From: Streptosporangium carneum
GTDB lineage: Bacteria > Actinomycetota > Actinomycetes > Streptosporangiales > Streptosporangiaceae
Assembly: GCF_027922005.1 (NCBI RefSeq)
Contig: NZ_BSEV01000021.1
Location: 1 to 64,000 of the forward strand
Reading direction: 5' to 3'
Length of the DNA stretch: 64,000 bases
Shown here: positions 7,266-15,873 of the stretch, piece by piece
Position numbering within the stretch: position 1 is the stretch's first letter
How the letters are laid out: each line of letters begins with the position of its first letter
Notes under the pieces: generated by a model
Told to the model about the DNA's origin: nothing
Database searches by the model: none
Seen by the model: only the letters and a program-made list of their open reading frames with translations
Program-made: the position numbers and the translations under genes

Positions 7266-8093
7266 TCAGTCCCACCAGAACGACCAGGCGTTCCTGCCCG
7301 TGATCTGCTCGGCGTAGTCCGTCAGCGTGCCCGCGCTGTAGATGACGCTGTCAGGGCAGAACGTCCAGTGCTCCGCGGCGACGTGGAGGGCGTGCTCCGG
7401 GGTGACCGGGGGCGCGGCGACACTGAGGTCCAGGGTGTTGAACCCGAGGCTGACCACCCTGGCCCCGAACCTGTCCTCCCAGCTGCGCACCACGGCGGCG
7501 AGCGGGACCATCCACTCGTTGTGGTTCAGCGCGCCCTGCCACCCCATGACGGCCAGCACGTCGGCCCCCCGCTCGGCGGCGACCAGCCCGAGCGGGGTCC
7601 TGCGCTCGGCCACCAGCCCGGCGTACCAGTCGGCGACCATGTCGGGGTCGGCGGCCTGCCTGCCGGCGGGAGCCGGTCCGGGGCACCGTGCCCCGAAGGG
7701 TGCCAGCAGCTCCAGCTGGTCGGCTTTGGCCCTCTCGATCCAGTCGGACCAGACCTCGGCCATGAACGCGGCGGCGTGGTAGTTGTCGATCTCCGCCGCC
7801 GTGTCGGGGGCGATCTGCCCCGCCGACCACGGCTGCACCGAGTCCTCGAGCAGGACCGGCCACAGCCCCGAGTGCTCGTGTTCGAGCCGCAGCTTGGTCC
7901 AGAGCTCGCCGGAGACCGCCTCGTCACTCAGCCAGAACGCCGGAAGGTGGTCGATGGAGAACTGTGAGTAGTCGGGGTCGGGCCACACCACGTCTCCTGG
8001 CGGCAACTCCACCGAGATCCTCCGCCCCTCGCCGCCGTCGGCGAACAGCTGGCCCAGCACTGGCGGAAGTTGCCCACGCTCACAATCGCTCAT
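7266..8093 (-). CDS. DUF4253 domain protein
   Basis: A 275-residue soluble protein of unknown function. The C-terminal 110 residues match the DUF4253 pattern: RFGARVVSLGFNTLDLSVAAPP, then HALHVAAEHWTFCPD and a terminal WSFWWD. The family is common in actinomycetes and has no established activity. The ATG at 8093 was chosen over an upstream GTG at 8117 because GGTAGG lies close by, but neither site is strong. It converges with the hydrolase gene with only 9 bases between stops. Confidence 0.8.
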   Translation of the reverse strand: MSDCERGQLPPVLGQLFADGGEGRRISVELPPGDVVWPDPDYSQFSIDHLPAFWLSDEAVSGELWTKLRLEHEHSGLWPVLLEDSVQPWSAGQIAPDTAAEIDNYHAAAFMAEVWSDWIERAKADQLELLAPFGARCPGPAPAGRQAADPDMVADWYAGLVAERRTPLGLVAAERGADVLAVMGWQGALNHNEWMVPLAAVVRSWEDRFGARVVSLGFNTLDLSVAAPPVTPEHALHVAAEHWTFCPDSVIYSAGTLTDYAEQITGRNAWSFWWD

Positions 8094-8208
8094 GCCTACC
8101 GATCCGATCCTGACCACGGATCAATTTTGGCCCGTCAGGCGTCCCGAGCGACAGTTCTCCACTACAGAGGCGACAGTTGTCCACCTCGGAGGGGAGAAAA
8201 CGAGGGGT

Positions 8209-9837
8209 TCAGATGCCGAACTCGGCCACCAGCGCCTGGCGTTCGGCCTTGCTGATCGGTCTGCCGGGCGCGTCAGGACGGCTCTGCCAGGGGTGCGGTC
8301 CCGCCTCGGGACGGTACTCCACCCCCAGCGCGTCGAGCCTGGCCGAGTGCGTCCTGAGCCGCCGCGCGAAGTCCCGGTACGGCGCGCGTCCCGCCGACCA
8401 CACGACCTCGGCGAACGCGCACAGCCTGGGGAAGACCATGTAGTCGACGGTCCTGGGGCTGTCCATGTGCTCGGTCCACACGTTGCACTGGGCCCCGATC
8501 ACACGGGAGCGCTCCTCGGCGGTCAGCACGTCGGGGACGGGGTCGAAGGCGTGGACGTCCCACAGGGTGAGCGGCGGGCCCACGGGGATGGGCTCCTCCG
8601 GCAGCTCCGACTGGCGATAGTCAAAGTAGACGGACATGTCGGGACAGGAGACCACCCGGTGACCCGCCCGCGCCGCCACGACCGCCGCCCGCGGCCCGCG
8701 CCAGGCCGCGATCGTCACCTCCGGCACCGCCCCGCACTCCAGGATTTCGTCCCAGGCGTACGGCGTGCGTCCCCGCCCGATGACGTGTTCGGCGAGCGCG
8801 GCGACGAAGGCGGCGCGCGCGCCCGGCTCCCCGGGGCACTCGTCCCCGCCGATCCCGACGTGGGAGCCGGGGAAGAGGTCCATGACCTCGTCCAGGACGT
8901 CGCGGCAGAAGTCGAGCGCCTCGGCGGAGGTGACGTCGAGGACGTCCTCGGAGATGCCACCCCACGCGGTGCGGACCTCGGCGGGCCGCGTGCCGAGGCC
9001 GGGGTAGGCGGCGACGGCGGCCTGGGTGTGGCCGGGCAGGTCGATCTCGGGCACCACGGTGACGAATCGCTCGGCGGCGTAGGCGACGATCTCCCGCGCG
9101 TCCTCCGCGGTGTAGAAACCGCCGTGCGGCCGGTCGAGGAAGAGCCCGTGCTGGCGGGAGCCGAGCATGCTCGCGGGCCGCCACCCCCCGACCGAGGTCA
9201 GCCGGGGGTGTTTCGCGATCTCCAACCGCCAGCCCTGGTCGTCGGTGAGGTGGAGGTGGAGCACGTTCAGCTTGTGCAGGGCCAGCAGGTCGATGAAACG
9301 GAGCAGGTCGGCCTTCGGCATGAAGTGCCGGGCGACGTCCAGCATGCATCCGCGCCAGCCGTACCTGGGCCGGTCCTCGATCTCGGTGACGGGCGCGGTC
9401 ATCGGCGCGCCCGTCACGGGGGCGCGGCGCAGCGCGGCGGGCGGGAGCAGCTGCCGGAAGGTCTGGGCGCCGTAGAACACCCCGGCGGCGTCGCCTCCGG
9501 TGATCCGGACGCCGGCCGGGGTGACCCTGAGGCGGAACTCCTCCTCGCCCAGCGCCTCGTCGAGGGCGAGCACGACGCCCCCGTCCTCGGGGCCGTCGGA
9601 GGACGCCGGGTGACGGCCGGAGGGCAGCAGCGCGCAGCCGGTGGCCGGGCCGAGCGCCGAGCGGAGCCAGGAGGCGACCGCGGACAGCTCGGGCGGGGCG
9701 TCGAGCGTGGTCGCGGGGGTCAGTGTGAACTCGCCCGAGCCGGGCCGCACCGCGGACGGCAGCGGGATCAGGCCGTAGGCGGCGGGTCCCAGGGGAGGCA
9801 CGGGACCGACGAAGAAGACGGGGTCGGCGGGGGTCAA
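8209..9837 (-). CDS. GH20 beta-N-acetylhexosaminidase
   Basis: A 542-residue glycosidase with no signal peptide, so it acts in the cytoplasm on imported chitin oligosaccharides. It has an N-terminal GH20b-type domain (about 1-130) and a catalytic TIM barrel with LHLHLTDDQGWR and the Asp-Glu pair in HVGIGGDECPGEP (about 328-329). Retaining cleavage by substrate-assisted catalysis is the family mechanism. The TTG at 9837 overlaps the permease stop (TTGA). The order binding protein, two permeases, hexosaminidase matches Streptomyces dasABC-dasD, where the enzyme releases N-acetylglucosamine after chitobiose uptake. A downstream GTG start cannot be excluded. Confidence 0.9.
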   Translation of the reverse strand: MTPADPVFFVGPVPPLGPAAYGLIPLPSAVRPGSGEFTLTPATTLDAPPELSAVASWLRSALGPATGCALLPSGRHPASSDGPEDGGVVLALDEALGEEEFRLRVTPAGVRITGGDAAGVFYGAQTFRQLLPPAALRRAPVTGAPMTAPVTEIEDRPRYGWRGCMLDVARHFMPKADLLRFIDLLALHKLNVLHLHLTDDQGWRLEIAKHPRLTSVGGWRPASMLGSRQHGLFLDRPHGGFYTAEDAREIVAYAAERFVTVVPEIDLPGHTQAAVAAYPGLGTRPAEVRTAWGGISEDVLDVTSAEALDFCRDVLDEVMDLFPGSHVGIGGDECPGEPGARAAFVAALAEHVIGRGRTPYAWDEILECGAVPEVTIAAWRGPRAAVVAARAGHRVVSCPDMSVYFDYRQSELPEEPIPVGPPLTLWDVHAFDPVPDVLTAEERSRVIGAQCNVWTEHMDSPRTVDYMVFPRLCAFAEVVWSAGRAPYRDFARRLRTHSARLDALGVEYRPEAGPHPWQSRPDAPGRPISKAERQALVAEFGI

Positions 9838-10673
9838 TCCTTCACCGCCCCGCCGAGCCCGGCCACCAGCCTGCGCTGGACGGCCACGAAGAAGATCAGT
9901 ACGGGAATGGTCATCAGCGTCGAGGCCGCCATGATTCCGCCCCAGTCGTTCTCGTCCGGTTTGAAGAAGACCAGCAGGGCCGCGGGCAGGGTCTGGTTGT
10001 CCTTGGCCGAGATGATGAAGGTCCTGGCGAAGATGAAGTCGTTCCACGCGGCGATGAAGGAGAACACGCTGGTCGCCACCAGACCCGGCGCGACCAGCGG
10101 GAACAGGATGCGCCACAGGATGACGGGCCTGCTCGCGCCGTCGATCATCGCGGCCTCCTCGAGCGCCTCGGGGACCGCCGCGACGAATCCGCGCATCATC
10201 CAGACCGCGAACGGCAGGGAGCAGGCCAGGTGCACCAGGACGAGCGAGCCCAGGGTGTTGAGGCCGACGCCGGGCACCACCGCGCCGATGTCGCGGACCA
10301 GGAAGAACAGCGGGATGGTCAGCGCCTCGATCGGCACCATCTGCGCGACCAGGAACATGATCAGCACCGTGGTGCGGAACCGGAAGCGGAACCGGGTCAC
10401 CGCGACGGCGGCCAGGAAGGCCACGACCCCGGACAGCACGACCACCGTCAGCGCCACGAGGACGCTGTTGAGGAAGTAGCGGCCGAAGTTCTCCCCTTCG
10501 AGCACCCGCTGGAAGTGCTCGAAGGTGGGGGCCAGGGTCCACGGGCGGACCTGCAGCGACTGGATCTCGCCGGTGGGCTTGAGCGCGGAGAGCACCATCC
10601 AGTAGATCGGGAAGAACGTGAGGAACGCGGTCGTCACCGCCACGGCGTTGGCGACCAGGCGGGATCTGCTCAC
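9834..10673 (-). CDS. Carbohydrate ABC transporter permease (MalG/DasC-like)
   Basis: A 279-residue inner-membrane protein with six predicted helices and the EAA loop EALEEAAMIDGASRPVILWRILFPL that contacts the ATPase. The C-terminal half ends with an amphipathic segment. The GTG start at 10673 overlaps the upstream permease stop (GTGA). With the MalF-like partner it forms the channel of a CUT1 importer. No ATPase gene is nearby; in actinomycetes a shared MsiK-type ATPase usually serves such systems (family knowledge). Likely substrate is N,N'-diacetylchitobiose or a related oligosaccharide, from the GH20 neighbour. Confidence 0.92.
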   Translation of the reverse strand: MSRSRLVANAVAVTTAFLTFFPIYWMVLSALKPTGEIQSLQVRPWTLAPTFEHFQRVLEGENFGRYFLNSVLVALTVVVLSGVVAFLAAVAVTRFRFRFRTTVLIMFLVAQMVPIEALTIPLFFLVRDIGAVVPGVGLNTLGSLVLVHLACSLPFAVWMMRGFVAAVPEALEEAAMIDGASRPVILWRILFPLVAPGLVATSVFSFIAAWNDFIFARTFIISAKDNQTLPAALLVFFKPDENDWGGIMAASTLMTIPVLIFFVAVQRRLVAGLGGAVKD

Positions 10674-11608
10674 AGTTTCTCCCCGCTGCGGTAGAGGGCG
10701 CGGATGTAGAAAAGGGTGATCACGAGCAGGATCAGCGTCATGATCACACCGATCGCCGAGCCGAGCCCGTACTCGGAGGAGCCGAAGGCGGTCTGGTAGG
10801 CGTAGACGTTGAGCACGGAGTTCTGCCCCGCTATGCCGCCGCCGTTGGTCATCACGTAGATCTGCGTGAAGATCTTGAAGTCCCAGATGATCGACTGGAT
10901 GACCACGATCGTGATGAGCGGCCGGAGCATCGGCACGATGACCCGCCAGAAGGTGTGCCACGCCGAGGCCCCGTCGAGCGAGGCCGCCTCGAGGACCGAG
11001 CCGGGGATGGCCTGGATGCCCGCGTAGAGCGTCACCATGACGAAGGGGAAGGAGTGCCAGACCACGGTGGCCCCGACGACGCCGAAGGTGACCCACCTGT
11101 CGTAGAACCAGTTGAAGCCCTCGATGCCGAGGACCTGGTTGACCAGGCCCAGGTCGGCGTCGAACAGGAACAACCAGACGGTCGACCCGGTTATCGCGGG
11201 CGCGGCCCACGCGGCCATCGCGGCCAGCGACAGCAGCAGGCGGGGAATCCGCCCCGCCTTGGTGAGCACGACGGCGAGCGCCGCGCCGACGGCGAGCGTC
11301 GCGACCACCAGCGCCGCGGCGAATCCCAGCGTCTGCGCCAGCACCGACCAGAAACGCCCGTCTCCCAGGAGCGTCGCGTAGTTGCCGAACCCGACGAAGC
11401 TCGTCGGCTGCCCGCCGCTGACCTGGGCCTGCCGATAGTCGAACACCGACAGCAGGCCGAGCATGTAGATCGGGTAGCCGAACAGCGGCAGCAGCACGGC
11501 CGCGGACGGCAACAGGTAGAGCCAGGGCCGCAGTCCGCCGCCCTTGCGGGACGCCGCCCGGCGGACCCGGATCCCCGGGTCCGCGGGCGCCGTGGTGACC
11601 GTGGTCAT
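10670..11608 (-). CDS. Carbohydrate ABC transporter permease (MalF/DasB-like)
   Basis: A 312-residue permease with an N-terminal cytoplasmic tail rich in Arg, six or so membrane helices and the EAA motif EAASLDGASAWHTFWRVIVPM. It overlaps the binding-protein gene upstream and the second permease downstream by 4 bases each, so the importer subunits are translationally coupled. It forms the second half of the CUT1 sugar channel. Confidence 0.92.
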   Translation of the reverse strand: MTTVTTAPADPGIRVRRAASRKGGGLRPWLYLLPSAAVLLPLFGYPIYMLGLLSVFDYRQAQVSGGQPTSFVGFGNYATLLGDGRFWSVLAQTLGFAAALVVATLAVGAALAVVLTKAGRIPRLLLSLAAMAAWAAPAITGSTVWLFLFDADLGLVNQVLGIEGFNWFYDRWVTFGVVGATVVWHSFPFVMVTLYAGIQAIPGSVLEAASLDGASAWHTFWRVIVPMLRPLITIVVIQSIIWDFKIFTQIYVMTNGGGIAGQNSVLNVYAYQTAFGSSEYGLGSAIGVIMTLILLVITLFYIRALYRSGEKL

Positions 11609-12867
11609 GATCGGCCGAAGGCGGCCTTCACCGCGGTGGCGGCCTCGTCGGTCGCCTGTTCGACGGTGGCCTGCTTGGTCGCGATCTTCTGGAGCATGGT
11701 CGGGATGACCTTCTGGTTGTCGATCTTCACCCAGGCCGGGTCGATCGGCACGAACCGGGTCCCCGCGGCGACGGTGTCGAGGAACGGCTTGAGGAAGGAG
11801 TCCTTGGCCGCGAGCTCGTCACGCGCCGAGGTCAGCGTGGGCAGGTTGCCCATGGCCTCGTACATCTTGGTCTGGTAGGCCTTGCCGCCAAGCAGTTCCA
11901 TGAACTTCACCGCCAGCGAGCGGTGCTGACTGTTCTTCATGACGCCGAGGTTGTTGCCGCCGGAGAAGGCGGGCGCGATCGAGCCCTCCTTCGAGCCCGG
12001 CAACGGCACCACGGCGTACTTGCCCGCCGCCGCGCCCGCGTCGACCGCGGCGCGGCTGAAGTTGCCGAGGATGCCCATGGCCGCCTTGCCGCTGGCGAAC
12101 AGCTCGACGGTCTTGCCGCCGGTGAGGCTCGCGCAGGCCTGCGGCGGGCAGTTGTCGTCGCTGAGCAGGTCGGTGTAGGCCTGCACGCCCTTGCGGGCCT
12201 CGGGACTGTTGAGGGTCTCGATGTCGCCGCCCGCGTCCCAGACGAACGGCAGGGCGCCGAAGGTGTACTCGCCGCCGACGGCGAGGCCGTACAGGTCGGG
12301 CTTCTTCTTACGGATCTCGCGGGCGCTCTTGGTCAGCTGCTCCAGGGTCGCCGGAGGCTTCAGACCGAGCTCCTCGAAGACGTCGGTGCGGTAGTAGAGC
12401 GCGCGGATGCCGATGTACCACGGCAGGCCGTAGACCTTGCCGTCGACGGTCGCGGACTTCAGGAGGTCCGCGCCGACGTCCTTGCCCTCCGGCCACGCCT
12501 GGAGGTCGGCGCTCAGGTCGGCGAACCCGCCCGCCGCGGCGTACTCGGCCAGGTCGGTGTTGCCGTACTCGGCGACGTCGGGGGCGCTCGCCGGGTCGTT
12601 GAACGCGCCCTTGAACTTCTCGTGCCTGGCGGGCGTCGTCGGGATGTAGGTGATCTCGACCTTCACGCCCGCGTTCGCGGCGGTGAACTCCTTGATCGCC
12701 TCCGCGACGACCTTCTCCTTGGGGGCGCGGTTGGGCTCGTCGAAGAGCCATACGCGCAGGGTCCCTGACTTCTCGTCGCCGCCGCTCGCCGACGGGGCGG
12801 TCGACGGCGCGCACGCGGCGAGGGACAGCAGGGCCACGCCTGCGGCCGCCCAGTTCAGGATCTTCAC
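11605..12867 (-). CDS. Sugar-binding lipoprotein of the importer (DasA-like)
   Basis: A 420-residue extracellular solute-binding protein (family 1). Its signal peptide ends in the lipobox LAAC with Cys19 as the lipidation site, followed by a Ser/Gly-rich tether. The body shows LRVWLFDEPN, PWYIGIRALYYRTDVFEELGL and FSGGNNLGV, typical of CUT1 binding proteins for di- and oligosaccharides. It heads the operon binding protein-permease-permease-GH20, which points to chitobiose or chito-oligosaccharide capture. The promoter region upstream is shared with the divergent IclR gene. Confidence 0.9.
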   Translation of the reverse strand: MKILNWAAAGVALLSLAACAPSTAPSASGGDEKSGTLRVWLFDEPNRAPKEKVVAEAIKEFTAANAGVKVEITYIPTTPARHEKFKGAFNDPASAPDVAEYGNTDLAEYAAAGGFADLSADLQAWPEGKDVGADLLKSATVDGKVYGLPWYIGIRALYYRTDVFEELGLKPPATLEQLTKSAREIRKKKPDLYGLAVGGEYTFGALPFVWDAGGDIETLNSPEARKGVQAYTDLLSDDNCPPQACASLTGGKTVELFASGKAAMGILGNFSRAAVDAGAAAGKYAVVPLPGSKEGSIAPAFSGGNNLGVMKNSQHRSLAVKFMELLGGKAYQTKMYEAMGNLPTLTSARDELAAKDSFLKPFLDTVAAGTRFVPIDPAWVKIDNQKVIPTMLQKIATKQATVEQATDEAATAVKAAFGRS

Positions 12868-12937
12868 AGCTCCTCCTCCTGTTGGCGGCAGACCCTAGGA
12901 AGGGCTCACCGGTCGCGGGAAGAGGAGGAGCGTTTTG

Positions 12938-12967
12938 TTGTGCAATGCAGAAACTTGTGCTGCAAAA
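12938..12967. promoter_or_regulatory. Putative operator: two TTGTGC(nn)TGCA direct repeats
   Basis: In the A/T-rich gap between the divergent importer and IclR genes, TTGTGCAATGCAGAAA (12938-12953) and TTGTGCTGCAAAA (12955-12967) form two adjacent, head-to-tail copies. A TTTTG/CAAAA pair brackets them. IclR proteins often bind such sites, so this may be the autoregulatory operator. Confidence 0.4.
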
Positions 12968-13038
12968 TGGAAACAACACTTCCAGTTAGCCTAGTTTGAC
13001 CCGCGTGTTCGACTCGCCCGATCCCCCTTGAGGCCGTG

Positions 13039-13824
13039 ATGAACGAACCTGTCCCCGAACGCAACCAGTCGGCCTCTCTCAGGCGTGCCCTCGCCGTGCT
13101 GGAACACGTGCGCGACCACGCGGGCGCCGGCCAGGGGCTGTCGCTCACCCGTCTCGCCGAGGCGCTCGGTCTGTCGAAGAGCACGGTGCTCAGACTGACC
13201 CTCCCGCTCATCGAGGCCAGGCTGCTCGACCGCGACCGCAAGACCGGCGCCTACCGGCTCGGGCATGGCACGCTCCATCTGGGCCAGGCCTACCTGGCCA
13301 CACTGGACCTGCGCACCGTCGCCGCCGAGGAGTCGCACCGGCTGATGAGCGAGGTCAGGGAGACCGTCCACCTCGTGGTCTACGACCCGCCCGACGTGGT
13401 CTACATCGACAAGGTGGAGAACGCGACCAACGTGCGGATGGCCTCCCGCGTCGGCAGCAGGGCGCCCGTCTACCGCACCGCCGTCGGCAAGGCGATCCTC
13501 GCCTGGCAGCCGGACGAGGACGTCGAGAAGGTCGTGGCCGCCGGGATGCCGTCGATGACCCGCTACACCATCACCGACGCCGAGCGCCTGCGCGCCGAGC
13601 TCGGCCGCATCCGGCAGCGGGGCTACGCGGTCGACGACCGCGAGAACGAGCCGGAGGTCCGCTGCGTCGCGGCCCCGATCTTCAACCACGCCGACGCCGC
13701 GACCTCGGCCATCTCCGTCTCCGGCCTCACCTCGCGGATCACCGCCGCCCGGGTCCGCGACCTGGGTCCCCTGGTCGCGGAGACGGCGCTGCGCATCTCC
13801 AGAAAACTGGGATCGACCCGCTGA
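13039..13824 (+). CDS. IclR-family transcriptional regulator
   Basis: A 261-residue regulator with an N-terminal winged helix (LTRLAEALGLSKSTVLRLTLPL, about 40-60) and a C-terminal IclR effector domain (HLVVYDPPDVVYIDKVEN, YRTAVGKAILAW, GYAVDDRENEPEVRCVAAPI). Divergent from the chito-oligosaccharide importer and upstream of a PfkB sugar kinase, it likely controls one or both. ATG at 13039 has TTGAGG just upstream; a GTG lies one codon earlier. In Streptomyces the das system is governed by the GntR protein DasR, so an IclR regulator here is a difference. Confidence 0.9.
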   Translation: MNEPVPERNQSASLRRALAVLEHVRDHAGAGQGLSLTRLAEALGLSKSTVLRLTLPLIEARLLDRDRKTGAYRLGHGTLHLGQAYLATLDLRTVAAEESHRLMSEVRETVHLVVYDPPDVVYIDKVENATNVRMASRVGSRAPVYRTAVGKAILAWQPDEDVEKVVAAGMPSMTRYTITDAERLRAELGRIRQRGYAVDDRENEPEVRCVAAPIFNHADAATSAISVSGLTSRITAARVRDLGPLVAETALRISRKLGSTR

Positions 13825-13907
13825 TCGACAGCGGCGGCGGGGCTCGCCGCACGACCTCGAAAAACCTTCCCCACCTTCGACGACGAGCACCTAAGGACCA
13901 ATTTCTG

Positions 13908-14852
13908 ATGATCGATCTGGTGACGCTCGGGGAGAGCATGGCGCTTTTCACCGCGCGGCGTACCGGTCTGCTCCGACACTCCCGCGACTTCGGCCTCAGC
14001 GTGGGCGGCGCCGAGTCGAACCTGGCGATCGGCGTCAGCCGTCTCGGCAGGCGCGCGGCCTGGATCGGCAGGGTGGGGGACGACGAGTTCGGGGAGCTGC
14101 TGCGCTCGACGCTGTCGGGCGAGGGCGTCGACGTGCGGGGGATGATCGTCGACCCGGAGGCGCCGACGGGCCTGATGGTCAAGAGCAGGCGGACCGTCGA
14201 CCTGGTCGACGTGCGCTACTACCGGTCGGCGAGCGCGGGATCCCGGCTCGGCCCCGCCGACCTCGACGTCTCGCTGCTCAGGTCGGCGCGTGTGCTGCAC
14301 GTCACGGGGATCACGCTCGCGCTGTCCGCCTCCGCCGCCGAAGCGGTGCGGGCCGCGGTCGCCGAGGCCCGCGACGCGGGCGTGACGGTCTCCATGGACG
14401 TCAACTACCGCCGCGCCCTGTGGAGTCCCGACGAGGCCTCCAAGGCGCTGCGGGAGATCGTGCCGGCGGTGGACGTCCTGTTCGCCACCGAGGCCGAGGG
14501 CCGCCTGATCGCCGAGGGCGAGGACGCGCCCGGCCTCGCCGAGGCCCTGTCCGCCCTCGGTCCCCGCCACGTGCTCGTCAAACGCGGTTCGCGCGGCGCG
14601 GTCGAGCTGTCCGACGGGGTCCTGCGGCACGCGGAGCCGTACCGTGTCACCGAACTCGACCCGGTCGGCGCAGGAGACGCCTTCGCCGCGGGCTGGCTCG
14701 CCGAGACCCTGGAGGGAGCGCCCCCGGAACGCCGTCTGGCGACCGCGTGCGCGGCCGGGGCCTTCGCGGTGACCTCGGACGGCGACTGGGAGAGCCTCCC
14801 CCACCGCGCCGACCTCGACCTCCTGACCCCCGCCGACGCCGTCAGCCGCTGA
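13908..14852 (+). CDS. PfkB-family sugar kinase, 2-keto-3-deoxygluconate kinase-like
   Basis: A 314-residue ribokinase-superfamily enzyme. The N-terminus LVTLGESMALFTA, the substrate lid GGAESNLAIGVSRLG, and the C-terminal signature DPVGAGDAFAAGWL with the catalytic Asp are clear. The N-terminal half most resembles KDG kinases, which phosphorylate 2-keto-3-deoxygluconate, but PfkB specificity is hard to read. It follows the IclR gene on the same strand (83-base gap) and may belong to its regulon. A role with the GlcNAc pathway rather than uronate catabolism is possible. Confidence 0.82.
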   Translation: MIDLVTLGESMALFTARRTGLLRHSRDFGLSVGGAESNLAIGVSRLGRRAAWIGRVGDDEFGELLRSTLSGEGVDVRGMIVDPEAPTGLMVKSRRTVDLVDVRYYRSASAGSRLGPADLDVSLLRSARVLHVTGITLALSASAAEAVRAAVAEARDAGVTVSMDVNYRRALWSPDEASKALREIVPAVDVLFATEAEGRLIAEGEDAPGLAEALSALGPRHVLVKRGSRGAVELSDGVLRHAEPYRVTELDPVGAGDAFAAGWLAETLEGAPPERRLATACAAGAFAVTSDGDWESLPHRADLDLLTPADAVSR

Positions 14853-14964
14853 CCCCGGCGGCCCCTCTCCCCGTACCGGACCGGTCCCCCGCGAACGGCG
14901 TCGGCACGGCCGGCGGCGGCGGCCCGACCGCGCGGCGGGGCTGTCCGGGAAGACCGCCGGTGGG

Positions 14965-15822
14965 TCAGGCCCCGATCCGAAGGGTCTCCAGGACGTGGGG
15001 CCACGCGGCCGCGCCCAGGGCGGCGTCCGCCTCCGGTGATCCTCCGTAGCGGAAGGGTCTCACCATCGAGACAGCCGGTTCTCCGGGGAAACGGAGGCGG
15101 TGGCCCGCGTCCGGACCGCTGACGACGCGAACCGGGCGTCCCGCCGCCGAACGGCGCTCGGCGAGTTCCTCGGCGAAGGACAGCGAGGGCCACATCTGGT
15201 CGTCCGCGCCCGCGACGAGGAGGATGTCGGCGTTCGCCCGTTCGACGGGAATCGCCGCCGCCCGCGCCTGCCCGGCGAACCTCTCCAGGCTGCGCTCGTA
15301 GAGCGTGCGGTACGCCTTGGGAACCCCCTCGGACTCGGCCGGAGACCAGTCCTCGTCATAGGGGACGAAGGGCACCGGCTCCCCCCGCCAGGTCCACGAG
15401 GACCTGCGCGGGACGACGTTCCCGTCGGCTCCCGGGCCGACGTTCGCCCAGGCGACCGAGCTCGGCGCCAGCGCGACCACCGCCTCGACGCGGGGGTCGA
15501 GGCCGGCGACGAGCAGCGCGGCCTCGGCGCCCTTGGACAGCCCCATCACGCCGACGCGCCGTACCCCGGTCTCCACGAGCAGATCAATGGCTGCGGTGAA
15601 GGTCTCCAGCGGGATCTCGCAGATCCCCTCCGGCTGCCCGGGACCGCCGAACCAACGAATCGACAGGGCCGTGGCCCCCTGCCGGGCCAGCAGACGCGCC
15701 CGTTCGGTCTCCACACGCCCGCTGGAACCCGCCAGCACCAGGACACCGACGTCCCCGCCGCCCCCGGGCCTGACCATGATCCCCTCCCAGGGGCCGGCGA
15801 GGCCGCACTCGATGATCTCCAT
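14965..15822 (-). CDS. BAAT/acyl-CoA thioester hydrolase C-terminal family protein
   Basis: A 285-residue alpha/beta hydrolase. The nucleophile elbow GLSKGAEAAL carries Ser, the acid is in GADDQMW and the base in DAGHRL near residue 233. This is the C-terminal catalytic domain of bile-acid-CoA:amino acid N-acyltransferases and acyl-CoA thioesterases, here without the N-terminal domain and without a signal peptide. Bacterial members are mostly uncharacterised; acyl-CoA hydrolysis is a guess. It converges with the sugar kinase and stands alone. Confidence 0.75.
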   Translation of the reverse strand: MEIIECGLAGPWEGIMVRPGGGGDVGVLVLAGSSGRVETERARLLARQGATALSIRWFGGPGQPEGICEIPLETFTAAIDLLVETGVRRVGVMGLSKGAEAALLVAGLDPRVEAVVALAPSSVAWANVGPGADGNVVPRRSSWTWRGEPVPFVPYDEDWSPAESEGVPKAYRTLYERSLERFAGQARAAAIPVERANADILLVAGADDQMWPSLSFAEELAERRSAAGRPVRVVSGPDAGHRLRFPGEPAVSMVRPFRYGGSPEADAALGAAAWPHVLETLRIGA

Positions 15823-15873
15823 ACCTCCTTCCTACCCCCGCCCCGCCCGGGAGGTGTGCCCGCGGGGCCACGG

